DNA of 64,000 nt from Mycobacterium barrassiae. GTDB lineage: Bacteria > Actinomycetota > Actinomycetes > Mycobacteriales > Mycobacteriaceae. Below the pieces are notes generated by a model. It made no database searches. It was given only the letters and a program-made list of their open reading frames with translations, and was not told the origin of the DNA. The DNA lies in NCBI RefSeq assembly GCF_025822765.1, contig NZ_JACKUK010000014.1:217490-281489 (forward strand). The letters are read 5' to 3'. Of the stretch, positions 49,394 to 60,061 are shown piece after piece. Within the stretch, counting starts at the first letter, position 1; the number at the start of each line of letters is the position of its first letter. A program made the translations under genes and the position numbers.

Positions 49394-50398
49394 GTGGCGA
49401 TTTCCAAAGTCGAACGCTTGATGAATCTTGTCATCGCCTTGCTGTCGACTCGCACCTTCATCACCGCCGAACGCATTCGCGACACCGTGTCCGGCTACTC
49501 CGACAGCGCCAGCGACGAGGCGTTTTCCCGCATGTTCGAACGCGACAAGAATGAGCTGCGCGATCTGGGCATCCCGCTGGAAACCGGCCGCGTATCGCAG
49601 TTCGACCCGACCGAGGGTTACCGGATCAACCGTGACGCCTATGCGCTACCGCCCGTCGAACTGACCGCTGACGAGGCCGCGGCCGTCGCCGTCGCGACGC
49701 AGCTATGGGAGTCTCCGGAACTCATCACCGCCACCCAAAGCGCGCTGCTCAAACTGAAGGCTGCGGGCATCGACATCGAATCCGACGACGCCGCATTCGC
49801 GATCACCTCGGCCGCCGCGCTGCCGAGCATGCGCGGATCGGAGGAGGTATTGGGAATCCTGCTGTCCGCCATCGATTCCCGGCATGCGGTGCAGTTCCCG
49901 CATCGCTCGTCGCGCAGCGATCCGTACGTCATCCGAACCGTCGAACCGTGGGGTGTCGTCACCACGAAGGGCCGTTGGTATCTGGTCGGCCACGATCGCG
50001 ACCGCGACGCCGTCCGCACCTTCCGGCTGTCCCGGATCGGGGCCGAGGTCAAGACGATCGGACCGGCCGGGGCGGTGCAGCGGCCCCACGGGGTGAATCT
50101 GCGTGAGATCGTCGAGCGCGCGGTCGAGGAATCCCCGACCGGTGGTCAGGCGAAGGTTTGGGTCGCCGACGGCCGTGCCACCGCCCTGCGACGGCGCGCG
50201 ACGGTCATCGGCCCGCGCATCTTGGGCGGCCGCGCCGGCGAGGAGATCCAGCTCGACATCGGGACGCTCGACAGGCTGGCGCGCGAGATCGCGAGCTACG
50301 GCCCCGACGCCGTAGCCCTAGAGCCCGACGTGCTGCGTGCCGACGTGGTTGAGCGGTTACGAGCGCAGGCCGGGCAGACGGACGAGGTGCGCGCATGA
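49394..50398 (+). CDS. pafB: PafB, WYL-domain transcription activator subunit
   Basis: 334 residues from GTG 49394, chosen because the family starts ATSKVERLVNLVIALLSTR. N-terminal winged HTH (ISKVERLMNLVIALLSTR, FSRMFERDKNELRDLGIPLE), then the WYL domain (VEPWGVVTTKGRWYLVGHDR near 193-212) and a WCX end. PafB and PafC act together to activate the LexA-independent DNA-damage response of mycobacteria. The next gene overlaps by 4 bp. Confidence 0.95.
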   Translation: MAISKVERLMNLVIALLSTRTFITAERIRDTVSGYSDSASDEAFSRMFERDKNELRDLGIPLETGRVSQFDPTEGYRINRDAYALPPVELTADEAAAVAVATQLWESPELITATQSALLKLKAAGIDIESDDAAFAITSAAALPSMRGSEEVLGILLSAIDSRHAVQFPHRSSRSDPYVIRTVEPWGVVTTKGRWYLVGHDRDRDAVRTFRLSRIGAEVKTIGPAGAVQRPHGVNLREIVERAVEESPTGGQAKVWVADGRATALRRRATVIGPRILGGRAGEEIQLDIGTLDRLAREIASYGPDAVALEPDVLRADVVERLRAQAGQTDEVRA

Positions 50399-51360
50399 CC
50401 GCGATATCGACCCGGCTGGTGCGGCTGCTGAACATGGTTCCCTATTTTCAGGCCAACCCGAAGATCACCTACGCCGAAGCAGCGTCGGATCTCGGCGTCA
50501 CCGTCAAGCAGTTGCGCGACGATCTCAATCAACTCTGGATGTGCGGCTTGCCAGGTTACGGACCCGGCGACCTGATCGACTTCGAATTCTCCGGCGACAC
50601 AATCGAAGTCACCTTCAGCGCAGGCATCGACCACCCGCTGCGGCTGACCTCGCCCGAGGCGACCGGGGTGCTGGTGGCGTTGCGTGCACTGGCCGACGTG
50701 CCCGGGATGGTCGACCCCCAGGCCGCGCGCAGCGCGATCGCCAAGATCGAATCGGCGGCCGGCGTGGTCGGACAGGGCGACGGCACACCGACCGCGGTCG
50801 ACGAGCCCGCCCCCATCGAAAGCGAGGCCGCCGCCGCGGTGCGGGCTGCGGCACGGGAGGGACGCGCGCTGTCACTGGAGTACTACTCGGCCTCCCACGA
50901 CATGCTGTCGAGCCGCATCGTCGATCCGATCAGGGTGCTCCTGGTCGCTGACCACAGCTACCTGGAGGCGTGGTGCCGGTCGGCCGAGGGAGTTCGGCTG
51001 TTCCGGTTCGACCGCATCGTCGACGCCCACGTCCTCGACGAACCGTCGGCGCCGCCGCCACCTGCGGTTGCGGCCGGGCCGGACACGTCGCTCTTCGACG
51101 CCGACCCCTCGCTGCCGTCGGCCACGCTGCTCATCGACCGATCGGCGTCCTGGATGTTCGACTACTACCCGCTGCGGGAGATCCGCGAGCTGCCCGACGG
51201 CGCCTGTGAGGCGGCGATGACGTACGCCTCCGAGGACTGGATGACCCGGTTTGTGCTCGGGTTCGGGTCGGCGGTGCGGGTGCTCACCCCCGAGTCGCTG
51301 GCCCAGCGTGTCAGGGACTCGGCTGCGGCGGCGCTGAGCGCGTACGGGGTCGCCGGGTAG
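50395..51360 (+). CDS. pafC: PafC, WYL-domain transcription activator subunit
   Basis: 321 residues, ATG overlapping the pafB stop (ATGA). HTH region [18 protein letters not shown] and [23 protein letters not shown] domain ([20 protein letters not shown] near 180; the WYL is represented by SYLEAWC here) and a WCX C-domain. It pairs with PafB. The DNA-damage role is known from the family; the linkage to pafA is historic, not mechanistic. Confidence 0.94.
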   Translation: MTAISTRLVRLLNMVPYFQANPKITYAEAASDLGVTVKQLRDDLNQLWMCGLPGYGPGDLIDFEFSGDTIEVTFSAGIDHPLRLTSPEATGVLVALRALADVPGMVDPQAARSAIAKIESAAGVVGQGDGTPTAVDEPAPIESEAAAAVRAAAREGRALSLEYYSASHDMLSSRIVDPIRVLLVADHSYLEAWCRSAEGVRLFRFDRIVDAHVLDEPSAPPPPAVAAGPDTSLFDADPSLPSATLLIDRSASWMFDYYPLREIRELPDGACEAAMTYASEDWMTRFVLGFGSAVRVLTPESLAQRVRDSAAAALSAYGVAG

Positions 51361-51389
51361 ACTGGCCCCGTCGTCTGGAGGTGACCAAA

Positions 51390-51644
51390 TTGGGCGGTCT
51401 ACAACCCTGGCATTGGGTAATCGTCATTGCGGTGTTCGTGCTGCTCTTCGGTGCTAAGAAGCTCCCGGACGCGGCTCGCTCGCTTGGCAAGTCGATGCGG
51501 ATCTTCAAGTCCGAGATCAAAGAGATGCAGTCCGACTCCAAGCAGGACGCGCCGCCCGCCACGCCCATCGCCTCGGAACGCGCCGACACCCCGGCAACGC
51601 CGGCTCCGGAGGCTGCACCGCCGCCGGACCAGCGACCGGCCTGA
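51390..51644 (+). CDS. tatA: Twin-arginine translocase subunit TatA
   Basis: 84 residues. TTG 51390 is preferred: GGAGG at 51377-51381 is eight bases upstream of it and gives MGGLQPWHW, matching the family start, while GTG 51381 would overlap the ribosome site. One membrane helix ([14 protein letters not shown]), the [20 protein letters not shown] amphipathic helix, and a Pro/Ala-rich acidic tail. It forms the Tat pore with TatC, which follows. Confidence 0.95.
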   Translation: MGGLQPWHWVIVIAVFVLLFGAKKLPDAARSLGKSMRIFKSEIKEMQSDSKQDAPPATPIASERADTPATPAPEAAPPPDQRPA

Positions 51645-51694
51645 CCGACGCAGACCAACCGACCGCGGCGTAACGCCGCGCCATAGACATCGCC

Positions 51695-52645
51695 GTGCAG
51701 ACCCCCGGAATCTTCAAGAAGCTCGATCCTCGACGGCGTCGTTCGCGGGTCAACCCCGACGGCACCATGTCGCTCATCGAGCATCTGCACGAACTGCGCA
51801 CACGGCTGCTGCTGTCCGTGGCCGCCGTCGTGCTGATGACAATCCTCGGCTTCCTCTGGTACACCCATGGTGTCTTCGGGCTGCCCAGCCTGGGGGACTG
51901 GCTACGCGGCCCATACTGTTCGCTGCCGCCGTCGGCACGCGCCACCATCGCGCCTGACGGCGCCTGCCGACTTCTGGCCACCGCGCCGTTCGACCAGTTC
52001 ATGCTGCGCCTGAAGGTCGCGCTGACCGCGGGAATCGTGTTGTCCTGCCCCATCTGGCTGTATCACCTGTGGGCGTTCATCACCCCGGGCCTGTACAAGA
52101 AGGAACGGCGGTTCGCCGTCGCGTTCGTCACCATCGGCGCCGTGCTCTTCATCGCGGGCGCCGTGCTGGCCTACCTGGTGCTGTCGACCGCCCTCGGCTT
52201 CCTGCTGACCGTCGGCAGCGATGTGCAGGTGACGGCCTTGTCCGGCGATCAGTACTTCGGATTCCTGATCAATCTGTTGTTGGTATTCGGGTTCAGCTTC
52301 GAGTTCCCGCTGCTGATCGTGATGCTGAACTTCGTCGGCGTCCTGACGTATGCGCGGCTCAAGTCGTGGCGGCGCGGCCTGATCTTTGGACTGTTCGTCT
52401 TCGCCGCGTTCTTCACACCCGGTTCGGACCCGTTCTCGATGCTGGCACTGGCACTGGCGCTGACGGTGCTGCTCGAGTTCTCGATCCAGATCGCCCGTAT
52501 TCACGACAAGCGCAAGGCGCGTCGCGAGGCTCTCGACGAGGTTCCCGACGAACAGGCGGCGCCGATCGGGGGTGTCGAGCAGATCGACGCGCCCACCGCG
52601 GTGCCGTCGGCGTCGCGACTCGTGGTCGATGACGACGCCACCTAG
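51695..52645 (+). CDS. tatC: Twin-arginine translocase subunit TatC
   Basis: 316 residues from GTG 51695. The conserved N-terminal [14 protein letters not shown] (Glu and Arg of signal recognition), six membrane helices, and the central [20 protein letters not shown] and [15 protein letters not shown] segments. It binds twin-arginine signal peptides in the cytoplasmic membrane. Two Cys in the first outer loop (PYCSLPP and GACRLL) may form a disulphide. Its 3' end overlaps helY by 17 bp. Confidence 0.97.
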   Translation: MQTPGIFKKLDPRRRRSRVNPDGTMSLIEHLHELRTRLLLSVAAVVLMTILGFLWYTHGVFGLPSLGDWLRGPYCSLPPSARATIAPDGACRLLATAPFDQFMLRLKVALTAGIVLSCPIWLYHLWAFITPGLYKKERRFAVAFVTIGAVLFIAGAVLAYLVLSTALGFLLTVGSDVQVTALSGDQYFGFLINLLLVFGFSFEFPLLIVMLNFVGVLTYARLKSWRRGLIFGLFVFAAFFTPGSDPFSMLALALALTVLLEFSIQIARIHDKRKARREALDEVPDEQAAPIGGVEQIDAPTAVPSASRLVVDDDAT

Positions 52646-55424
52646 CGGCCCCCTTCTCGGCAGCTTCACCGAACAGCTGCCGTTCCGTCTCGATGCATTC
52701 CAAAAGACCGCGTGCGAGGCGCTGGAGAGCGGGCACGGTGTGCTGGTCTGCGCGCCGACCGGTGCAGGTAAGACGGTGGTCGGTGAGTTCGCCGTGCATC
52801 TGGCGCTCGCCGCGGGCCGGAAGTGCTTCTACACGACGCCCATCAAGGCGCTGAGCAACCAGAAGCACAACGACCTGGTGGCGCGATACGGTCCCGAGAA
52901 GATCGGCCTGCTCACCGGTGACCAGTCGATCAACGGCGACGCGGACATCGTGGTGATGACCACCGAAGTGCTGCGCAACATGCTGTATGCGAATTCTCGT
53001 GCGCTGGACGGGCTTTCGTATGTGGTGATGGACGAGGTGCATTTCCTGGCCGACCGGATGCGCGGGGCGGTGTGGGAAGAGGTGCTCCTGCACCTGCCCG
53101 ACGACGTCCTGCTGGTCAGCCTGTCGGCGACGGTGAGCAACGCCGAGGAGTTCGGCGGCTGGATCCAGACGGTGCGCGGCGACACCACGGTGGTGGTCGA
53201 CGAACACCGCCCCGTCCCACTGTGGCAGCACGTCATGGTGGGCAAGCGGCTGTTCGACCTGTTCGACTACCGGGCGAAGGGTGCGGCCAAGGCGTCGAAA
53301 ACCCCGGGTCGTGAATTGTTGGTCGATCCGGAGTTGTTGCGCCACATCGCACACCGGCTGGAAGCCGACCGGCTCGCCGACTGGCAACCGCGCGGCCGCG
53401 GCCGCAACCGCAGCCGTCCGAGCATCTACCGCACCCCGACGAGGCCCGACGTGATCGCGACGCTGGATCGGGAAGGGCTGCTGCCCGCGATCACGTTCAT
53501 CTTCTCGCGCGTCGGATGCGACGCCGCGGTCAAGCAGTGCCTGCGTTCGTCGCTGCGGCTCACCAGCAATGAAGAGCGCAAACGGATCGCCGAGGTCATC
53601 GATCGCCGCTGCGCCGACCTGCCCGAGGCCGACCTGATCGTCCTCGACTACCACGAATGGCGCGAGGGCCTGCTGCGCGGATTGGCGGCCCACCACGCCG
53701 GCATGCTGCCGGTGTTCCGCCACACCGTCGAGGAGCTGTTCGTCGCGGGACTGGTGAAGGCCGTCTTCGCCACGGAGACACTGGCTCTGGGCATCAACAT
53801 GCCCGCACGCACGGTGGTGCTGGAGCGCCTGGTGAAGTTCAACGGCGAACAGCACATGCCGTTGACGCCGGGGGAGTACACCCAGCTGACCGGGCGTGCC
53901 GGCCGCCGGGGCATCGACGTGGAAGGCCACGCCGTGGTGCTGTGGACTCCCGATATCGACCCGGCCGAGGTCGCCGGGCTGGCCTCCACACGTACCTTCC
54001 CGCTGCGCAGTTCCTTTGCGCCGTCGTACAACATGACGATCAACCTCGTGCACCAGATGGGCCCGGAGCAGGCGCACCGGCTGCTGGAGAGCTCGTTCGC
54101 GCAGTATCAAGCGGACCGGTCGGTCGTCGGGTTGGTGCGCGGCATCGAACGCGGCGAGCGGATGCTGGAGGAGATCGCCGTCGAGCTCAGCGGCGGAAAG
54201 CCGCCCGGCAAGAACGGCAAGGAACCACCGATTCTCGAGTACGTGCGGTTGCGGCAGCAGATCTCCGAACGCGAACGCGCACAGTCGAGAGCGTCGCGGC
54301 TGCAACGCCGCAGGGCGGCCAACGACGCGCTCGCGGCGCTGCGCCGCGGCGACATCATCACCATCACTCACGGCAGGCGTGGCGGTTTGGCCGTGGTTCT
54401 GGAACCCGACCGCGACAGCGACGATCCGCGTCCGCTGGTGCTGACCGAACACCGCTGGGCGGGCCGGATCTCGTCCGCCGATTATTCGGGTGCGTCCGCG
54501 GCGTTGGGCTCGATGTCACTGCCCAAGCGGGTCGAGCATCGAAACCCGCGTGCGCGGCGCGACCTCGCGTCGGCGCTGCGATCGGCGGCCGCCGGACTCG
54601 ACGTCCCGTCGGCGAAGGGCAAGCGCCGCGGCGACGCCGTCGAACGTGACGTCGACCCCGAGTTGGCGTCCCTGCGTGAGCAGGTCCGGCGCCATCCCGC
54701 ACATCAGCTGCCCGACCGCGAGGAGAAAGCGCGGCTCGCCGAGCGCTATCTGCGTATCGAGCGCGACAACGAGCAGACCAGGCAGAAGGTCGCGGCGGCG
54801 ACCAACTCGCTGGCGCGCACGTTCGACCGGATCGTCGTGCTGCTCACCGAACGCGGTTTCATCGATGCGGGATCCGATGGTGGCGACCCGAAGGTCACCG
54901 ACGATGGCCGCCTGCTCGCGCGGATCTACAGCGAGAGCGACCTGCTGGTCGCCGAGTCGTTGCGCAGCGGTATCTGGGACGGTTTGAACGCCGCGGAGCT
55001 GGCCGGAGTGCTGTCGGCAGTGCTGTACGAGTCGCGCGGCGACACGCCGACCCCGTCCGGCGGTGTCGAGGTTCCCACCGGGGCGTTGCGACGTGCCCTG
55101 AACCAGACCCGCAGGCTGTGGACCGAGCTGCGCACCGACGAACAGCGGCATCGGATCAGCCAGAGCCGCGAACCCGACGAGGGGTTCGTGTCTGCCATCT
55201 ACCGCTGGGCTTCGACCGGTGACCTCACCAGCGCACTGGCGGCATCGGATGCCGGGGGCTCGGGGTCCCCGCTGTCGGCGGGTGATTTCGTGCGCTGGTG
55301 CCGCCAGGTGTTGGATCTGCTCGACCAGGTGCGAAACGCCGCACCCAGCCCCGCGTTGCGCGCAACCGCGAAACGCGCGATCAACGATGTTCGGCGCGGC
55401 GTCGTAGCTGTTGATGCGGGGTAA
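52629..55424 (+). CDS. helY: SKI2-type DEVH-box RNA/DNA helicase HelY
   Basis: 931 residues from ATG 52629. Helicase motifs: Walker [18 protein letters not shown] near 42, [13 protein letters not shown], motif [17 protein letters not shown] near 133, motif [17 protein letters not shown], motif [17 protein letters not shown] near 390 and motif [14 protein letters not shown] near 420, followed by an arch/rRNA-processing-type insert and the DSHCT C-terminal domain. Likely unwinds RNA with 3'-5' polarity, in line with Ski2/Mtr4; bacterial role uncertain. Overlaps tatC. Confidence 0.95.
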   Translation: MTTPPSGPLLGSFTEQLPFRLDAFQKTACEALESGHGVLVCAPTGAGKTVVGEFAVHLALAAGRKCFYTTPIKALSNQKHNDLVARYGPEKIGLLTGDQSINGDADIVVMTTEVLRNMLYANSRALDGLSYVVMDEVHFLADRMRGAVWEEVLLHLPDDVLLVSLSATVSNAEEFGGWIQTVRGDTTVVVDEHRPVPLWQHVMVGKRLFDLFDYRAKGAAKASKTPGRELLVDPELLRHIAHRLEADRLADWQPRGRGRNRSRPSIYRTPTRPDVIATLDREGLLPAITFIFSRVGCDAAVKQCLRSSLRLTSNEERKRIAEVIDRRCADLPEADLIVLDYHEWREGLLRGLAAHHAGMLPVFRHTVEELFVAGLVKAVFATETLALGINMPARTVVLERLVKFNGEQHMPLTPGEYTQLTGRAGRRGIDVEGHAVVLWTPDIDPAEVAGLASTRTFPLRSSFAPSYNMTINLVHQMGPEQAHRLLESSFAQYQADRSVVGLVRGIERGERMLEEIAVELSGGKPPGKNGKEPPILEYVRLRQQISERERAQSRASRLQRRRAANDALAALRRGDIITITHGRRGGLAVVLEPDRDSDDPRPLVLTEHRWAGRISSADYSGASAALGSMSLPKRVEHRNPRARRDLASALRSAAAGLDVPSAKGKRRGDAVERDVDPELASLREQVRRHPAHQLPDREEKARLAERYLRIERDNEQTRQKVAAATNSLARTFDRIVVLLTERGFIDAGSDGGDPKVTDDGRLLARIYSESDLLVAESLRSGIWDGLNAAELAGVLSAVLYESRGDTPTPSGGVEVPTGALRRALNQTRRLWTELRTDEQRHRISQSREPDEGFVSAIYRWASTGDLTSALAASDAGGSGSPLSAGDFVRWCRQVLDLLDQVRNAAPSPALRATAKRAINDVRRGVVAVDAG

Positions 55425-55492
55425 TGTGTGCGCAAGCACGACTACCGAATATTCGCCGTGTGCGTGGCTCTGCCGCGTGAGCAAGGAGTGAG

Positions 55493-56287
55493 ATGAGCGG
55501 ACCGCAGGGATCTGACCCGACGCAGCAATGGCCCGGCCAGCAGCCGGACCAGCCGGCGGAGCAGCCGTCGAGCGATCCGTCGGCCAATCAACCGTGGCAG
55601 CAGCAGCCGTCGGGCAGCGAGCCGACCACAGCCGCGCCGCAGTGGCAGCCGCGGGCCTACGACCCCCAACAGCAGCAGTACGGCCAGTACCCGCAGCAGC
55701 CCGCCTACCAGCCGCCGCAGGAGTACCAGCCGCCCACGGAGTACAGCCCGCAGGCGTACCCGCAGCAGGGTCAATACGGCCAGCCCGGCTACGACCAGTC
55801 CGGTCAGTACACGGCGCCATACGGTCAGCCCGGGCAGTACAGCCAGCAGCCCGGCCAGTACGGTCAGCCGACTCAGTACGGCCAGCAGCCCGGGCAGTAC
55901 GGTCAGCCGGGCCAGTTCGGTGCCCCGACGACCGCCGACGCGGGGTCCAAGCGCTCGCTGGCGGTGATCGGCGGTGTCATCGGCCTGCTGGCGGCGCTCA
56001 TCGTCGCCGTCGTGCTGGTGCTCGGCTTCTGGAAGCCCGGATTCTTCGTCACCACCAAGCTCGACATCGACGCCGCGCAGACCGGTGTGCAGCGCGTCCT
56101 CACGGACGAGGCCAACGGCTACGGCGCCAAGAACGTGACGAACGTGAAGTGCAACGACGGTCAGAACCCCACGGTCAAGAAGGGCGGAACCTTCAACTGT
56201 GAGGTCAGCATCGACGGCACCAAGCGTCAGGTGACAGTCACGTTCCAGGACGACGACGGCACCTACGAGGTCGGCCGGCCCAAGTAG
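55493..56287 (+). CDS. DUF4333 membrane protein with Pro/Gln/Tyr/Gly-rich N-terminal region (Rv2091c-type)
   Basis: 264 residues. The first 150 are low-complexity, rich in Q, P, G and Y, with repeated QYGQP units. One membrane helix follows ([16 protein letters not shown], near 165-180), then an extracytoplasmic DUF4333 domain ([28 protein letters not shown] and FNCEVSIDG) whose two Cys probably form a disulphide. Expected as an inner-membrane protein with the repeats in the cytoplasm. Role unknown; such repeat tails can mediate phase-like or protein-protein contacts. Confidence 0.85.
   Translation: MSGPQGSDPTQQWPGQQPDQPAEQPSSDPSANQPWQQQPSGSEPTTAAPQWQPRAYDPQQQQYGQYPQQPAYQPPQEYQPPTEYSPQAYPQQGQYGQPGYDQSGQYTAPYGQPGQYSQQPGQYGQPTQYGQQPGQYGQPGQFGAPTTADAGSKRSLAVIGGVIGLLAALIVAVVLVLGFWKPGFFVTTKLDIDAAQTGVQRVLTDEANGYGAKNVTNVKCNDGQNPTVKKGGTFNCEVSIDGTKRQVTVTFQDDDGTYEVGRPK
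55770..55923 (+). repeat. Short tandem coding repeats (QYGQP units) in the DUF4333 gene
   Basis: The DNA carries imperfect repeats of CAGTACGGTCAGCC-type units coding [12 protein letters not shown] and GQYGQ between residues about 93 and 143. Such repeats can change copy number by slippage. Confidence 0.75.
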
Positions 56288-56291
56288 CGGG

Positions 56292-57260
56292 CTAGCGGTT
56301 CGGCAGGTCGTCCAGGGCTTTCTGCAGGCGGCCGATCGACGACGTCACGCCGTACTGTTCGGCGAGCTTGACCACCCTGCGCGGGTGCGCGGCGGCCAGC
56401 GGGAGCTCGTCCGACGCCGTCGACCAGTCGATGTCCGCGTTCGGTGTCAAATTGCTGGCGACCCGCACCACGGGGCCCGCCTTCTCGATGTAGTCGGTGG
56501 CCGCCAGCAGTTTGGTCCGATACGCCTTGGACATCTTGGATTTCGGATCGTGCGCCGCGGCGAGGATGTTCTCCAGCGAGCCGTGCTGTGCCAACAGCGT
56601 GGCCGCGGTCTTCTCGCCGACGCCCGGCACGCCGGGTAGCCCGTCGGACGGATCACCGCGCAGCAGCGCGAGTTCGGCGTACGCGGGACCTGCGCGGTCG
56701 ACCGGCACTCCATAGGTGTCGGCCACTTCCTCGGGGCCCCATTTGGTGGCCTTCGCGAGGCCTCGGCCCAGATAGAGAACCCGGACGGGCACCGGCTCGT
56801 GGCGCACCAGCTGCAACAGGTCGCGGTCACCGCTGACCACGACCACGGGGTCGCGTGTCTCGCGGTTCGCGAGTGTGCCGAGGATGTCGTCGGCTTCGCA
56901 GTGCGGTGCGCCCGCGGTCGCGATACCGAACGCGTCCAGGATCTCGAAGATCATGTCGACCTGCGGCGTCAGATCGTCGGGCACTTCCTCGATGTCGGGT
57001 TCGTCGGCCAAGACCTCCTCGACCCGGTGCGCCTTGTACGACGGAATCAGGTCCACGCGCCACTGTGGCCGCCAGTCGTCGTCGCGGCACACCACGAGAC
57101 GCCCGGGGCGTTCTCGGGTGATGACGGTCGCGACGGCGTCGAGGAAGCCGCGCAGGGCGTTGACCGGCCGCCCGTCGGGCGCCGTGATCGACGACGGCAC
57201 ACCGAAGTACGAGCGGAACCACATGCTGGCGCCGTCGAGCAGTAACAGGGGAGCGGACAC
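56292..57260 (-). CDS. 5'-3' exonuclease (PIN/FEN-like, Rv2090-type)
   Basis: 322 residues. N-terminal [16 protein letters not shown] (first Asp), [18 protein letters not shown] (helical arch), [11 protein letters not shown] and [12 protein letters not shown] metal Asp cluster, then the H3TH region [18 protein letters not shown]. This is the exonuclease domain of DNA polymerase I/T5 exonuclease, as a stand-alone protein. It could remove flaps or RNA primers. Convergent with DUF4333, with 4 bp between stops. Confidence 0.93.
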   Translation of the reverse strand: MSAPLLLLDGASMWFRSYFGVPSSITAPDGRPVNALRGFLDAVATVITRERPGRLVVCRDDDWRPQWRVDLIPSYKAHRVEEVLADEPDIEEVPDDLTPQVDMIFEILDAFGIATAGAPHCEADDILGTLANRETRDPVVVVSGDRDLLQLVRHEPVPVRVLYLGRGLAKATKWGPEEVADTYGVPVDRAGPAYAELALLRGDPSDGLPGVPGVGEKTAATLLAQHGSLENILAAAHDPKSKMSKAYRTKLLAATDYIEKAGPVVRVASNLTPNADIDWSTASDELPLAAAHPRRVVKLAEQYGVTSSIGRLQKALDDLPNR

Positions 57261-57283
57261 GATCTCTGACAGTAGCGTGAGGT

Positions 57284-57679
57284 ATGACCTTCACCGTCGA
57301 CCGAATCGACCACGTGGTGCTCAACTGCCGCGACGTCGACCGGACCGTGGACTGGTATGTGCGGGTGCTCGGCATGCGGCGGGAGGTGTTCGGCGAGGGC
57401 CGCATTGCGTTGGCGTTCGGCAACCAGAAGATCAACGTGCGTCCCAGCGGCGCGCCGAACTGGCCGACCGGTGCCGTGGACGCGCCCGGGTCGCTGGACC
57501 TGTGCTTCATTGCCGACACCAGCGCCGAGGACGTCGGCGCTCACCTGCGGGCCTGCGGTGTGCAGATCACCGAGGGGCCGGTCGCGAAGACCGGTGCGCT
57601 CGGCCCGATGACGTCCCACTACTGCCGGGATCCGGACGGCAACCTGATCGAGGTCGCCAGCTATCTGCAGCCCGATTAG
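57284..57679 (+). CDS. VOC-family (glyoxalase/bleomycin resistance/dioxygenase fold) protein
   Basis: 131 residues. [18 protein letters not shown] (first metal His), [39 protein letters not shown], and [11 protein letters not shown]-type end ([16 protein letters not shown] with metal Glu). Likely a metal-dependent lyase or isomerase/dioxygenase; substrate unknown. It starts 23 bp from the divergent exonuclease gene and is 10 bp before the Xaa-Pro peptidase. Confidence 0.88.
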   Translation: MTFTVDRIDHVVLNCRDVDRTVDWYVRVLGMRREVFGEGRIALAFGNQKINVRPSGAPNWPTGAVDAPGSLDLCFIADTSAEDVGAHLRACGVQITEGPVAKTGALGPMTSHYCRDPDGNLIEVASYLQPD

Positions 57680-57689
57680 CCTGAAAACC

Positions 57690-58832
57690 ATGACAGCCGG
57701 CCGATTCGACACAGATGTCTACGCACAACGCCTGAGCGCGGCCGCTGCTGCGGCGGCCGACGCCGGGTTGGCCGGCCTGGTCATCACGCCCGGTTACGAC
57801 CTGCGATACCTGGTTGGCTCGCGGGCCCAAACCTTCGAGCGGTTGACGGCACTGGTGCTGCCGGCGTCGGGTGCTCCGACGGTCGTCATTCCGCGGCTGG
57901 AACTCGCATCGCTGAAGGAGTCGGCGGTGACCGAACTCGGCCTCGCGGTGCGGGATTGGGTCGACGGCGACGATCCGTACCGGCTGGTGGCCGACGCACT
58001 TGGCGGCGCACCGGTGGCGACGGCTGTGACCGACTCCATGCCCGCACTGCACCTCCTGCCGCTGGCCGACGTGCTCGGCGTCGTGCCCGTGCTCGCGACC
58101 GACGTGCTGCGCCGGCTGCGAATGATCAAGGACGCCGCCGAAATCGATGCGCTGCGCAAAGCCGGGGCCGCGATCGACCGGGTGCACGCGCGTGTGCCCG
58201 AGTTTCTGGTGCCAGGCCGCACCGAGGCCGACGTCGCCGCCGACATCGCGAAAGCGATTGTCGCCGAAGGGCATTCGGAGGCCGCCTTCATCATCGTCGG
58301 GTCCGGTCCGCACGGCGCCGATCCGCACCACGAGTGCTCCGATCGCGAATTGCGGGCCGGCGACATCGTCGTCGTCGACATCGGCGGGCCCTACGAGCCC
58401 GGATACAACTCCGACTCGACCCGCACCTACAGCATCGGCGAACCGGACCCCGAAGTGGCGCGACGCTACGCCGTTCTGCAACGCGCACAGAAGGCCGCAG
58501 TCGACGCGGTGCGGCCTGGTGTCACCGCCGAACAGGTCGACGCCGCCGCGCGCGACGTGCTGGCCGCCGAGGGGCTGGCCGAGGCGTTCGTGCACCGCAC
58601 CGGCCACGGCATCGGCCTTTCGGTGCATGAGGAGCCCTACATCGTCGCGGGCAACGACCTGCCGCTCGAGGTGGGAATGGCGTTCTCCGTCGAACCCGGC
58701 GTCTACTTCCCCGGCCAATGGGGCGCCCGCATCGAGGACATCGTGATCGTCACCGCCGACGGCGCAGAGTCGGTCAACAACCGCCCACACGACTTGGTGG
58801 TGGTGCCCGCAGGCCCGGCCGCGGCGGGTTAG
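57690..58832 (+). CDS. pepE: M24-family Xaa-Pro aminopeptidase (PepE/PepQ-like, Rv2089c-type)
   Basis: 380 residues. N-terminal creatinase-type domain ([18 protein letters not shown]), then the pita-bread domain with metal ligands: [20 protein letters not shown] (two Asp near 230-240), [14 protein letters not shown] (His), [14 protein letters not shown] (Glu) and [11 protein letters not shown] (Glu). Removes N-terminal residues before proline or cleaves dipeptides in the cytoplasm. Overlaps the convergent F420 enzyme gene by 4 bp. Confidence 0.93.
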   Translation: MTAGRFDTDVYAQRLSAAAAAAADAGLAGLVITPGYDLRYLVGSRAQTFERLTALVLPASGAPTVVIPRLELASLKESAVTELGLAVRDWVDGDDPYRLVADALGGAPVATAVTDSMPALHLLPLADVLGVVPVLATDVLRRLRMIKDAAEIDALRKAGAAIDRVHARVPEFLVPGRTEADVAADIAKAIVAEGHSEAAFIIVGSGPHGADPHHECSDRELRAGDIVVVDIGGPYEPGYNSDSTRTYSIGEPDPEVARRYAVLQRAQKAAVDAVRPGVTAEQVDAAARDVLAAEGLAEAFVHRTGHGIGLSVHEEPYIVAGNDLPLEVGMAFSVEPGVYFPGQWGARIEDIVIVTADGAESVNNRPHDLVVVPAGPAAAG

Positions 58833-59254
58833 TCGGCCGCGCGGTCCAGCAGGTCGGACGATCCGAGCACCCGCTCGACGCGGACCTCGATCACCACGCG
58901 CTTGGGGTTGGGCCGCGGGGTCCGGTACCGCTGTGCGTAGCGCAATTCGGCGTCGCGCACCGCGTCGGGGTCGCCGTTGACCTGTGCCTTGCCTTCCAGC
59001 GACAGCCACCGCGCACCGTCGACCTGGCTCAGCACCGCGACGCCCTGGTTCTCGGCGTTCAGCGCCTTCTGGGAGCCGCCCGAGGTGATCACCCTGGCGA
59101 TGTGCGTCTTCGGATCGAAGGTGAACCCCACGGCCACCACATGCGGCGAATTGTCCGAGCGCAGCGTGGTAAGCATGGCCAGATGCCGCTCGGTGAGAAA
59201 CGCAAGTGCATCGTTGGTGAGTCGGGTTGTTGCCCGACGACTTGACTGGGCCAT
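58829..59254 (-). CDS. F420-dependent split-barrel oxidoreductase (Rv2074-type, biliverdin-reductase-like)
   Basis: 141 residues. [55 protein letters not shown] and [13 protein letters not shown] follow the PPOX/FDOR-B pattern; M. tuberculosis Rv2074 was shown to use F420 and reduce biliverdin. It is not the PNPOx itself. Convergent with pepE and divergent (overlapping leaders) with the SDR gene, whose proposed start at 59290 is 36 bp away. Confidence 0.88.
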   Translation of the reverse strand: MAQSSRRATTRLTNDALAFLTERHLAMLTTLRSDNSPHVVAVGFTFDPKTHIARVITSGGSQKALNAENQGVAVLSQVDGARWLSLEGKAQVNGDPDAVRDAELRYAQRYRTPRPNPKRVVIEVRVERVLGSSDLLDRAAD

Positions 59255-59289
59255 CAGCGCCCAACTTAGCGCAGGCGATAATCGCAGCC

Positions 59290-60045
59290 GTGAAGGACAC
59301 GGAGCCCGCGGCCGGGGTTGTGGTCATCTTCGGCGGGCGCAGTGAGATCGGGCTCGAGGTGGCGACGCGGGTGGCGCCCGGCGCGACCGTCGTGCTGGCG
59401 GCGCGCCGTGCCGATGACCTCGCCGAGCAGGTGGCCGCGGTGAGCGCCGCCGGGGCGGGCAAGGTCGTGGTGTGCGAGTTCGACGCCGACGCCCTCGATA
59501 CGCACCAGGCGGTCGTCGAGGCCATCGTGTCCGAGCACGGCCCGATCGGCACCGCGGTGCTGGCGTTCGGGATTCTCGGCGACCAGGCCCGCGCCGAGAA
59601 GGACCCGGCGCACGCCGCGGCGATCCTGCACACCGACTTCGTCGCGCAGGCCAGCCTGCTGACGGTGCTGACCACCACGATGCGGGCCGCCGGTTCGGGT
59701 CGCATCGTGGTGTTCTCGTCGGTCGCCGGCGTGCGGGTGCGGCGGGCCAACTACGTCTACGGTTCGGCCAAGGCGGGGCTCGACGGTTTCTGCAGCGGCC
59801 TGGCCGACGCGCTGCACGGTTCGGGGGTGCACCTGATGCTGGTGCGCCCCGGCTTCGTCATCGGGCGGATGACTGAAGGGATGACGCCCGCGCCGTTCTC
59901 CACAACGCCCGACGTGGTGGCGGCGGCGACCGTGCGGGCGCTGTCGCGAGGCCGCCGCACGGTGTGGGTTCCGTCGGTGCTGCGACCACTGTTCTGGGGG
60001 ATGCGGTTGCTGCCCCAGTTTGTGTGGCGCAGGATGCCACGGTGA
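59290..60045 (+). CDS. Short-chain dehydrogenase/reductase (Rv2073c-type)
   Basis: 251 residues from GTG 59290; an upstream in-frame ATG at 59227 lies inside the neighbouring gene and is less likely. SDR motifs: [18 protein letters not shown] (modified cofactor loop), [31 protein letters not shown] (catalytic Tyr/Lys). The TGxxxGxG loop is replaced by GGRSEIG, as in DprE2-like SDRs that act on decaprenyl-phosphoryl ribose. The C-terminus is basic/hydrophobic and may touch the membrane. Substrate is not fixed by sequence. Confidence 0.83.
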   Translation: MKDTEPAAGVVVIFGGRSEIGLEVATRVAPGATVVLAARRADDLAEQVAAVSAAGAGKVVVCEFDADALDTHQAVVEAIVSEHGPIGTAVLAFGILGDQARAEKDPAHAAAILHTDFVAQASLLTVLTTTMRAAGSGRIVVFSSVAGVRVRRANYVYGSAKAGLDGFCSGLADALHGSGVHLMLVRPGFVIGRMTEGMTPAPFSTTPDVVAAATVRALSRGRRTVWVPSVLRPLFWGMRLLPQFVWRRMPR

Positions 60046-60061
60046 GTAGGAACGGACAGCC

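Noticed and set aside
52413-54452. A 679-residue antisense open frame over helY
   Set aside because: Low-complexity composition, no motifs and no ribosome site; helY motifs are unmistakable on the + strand.
57567-59750. A 727-residue antisense frame across the VOC, pepE, F420 enzyme and SDR genes
   Set aside because: It spans several well-supported genes and carries no recognisable domain.
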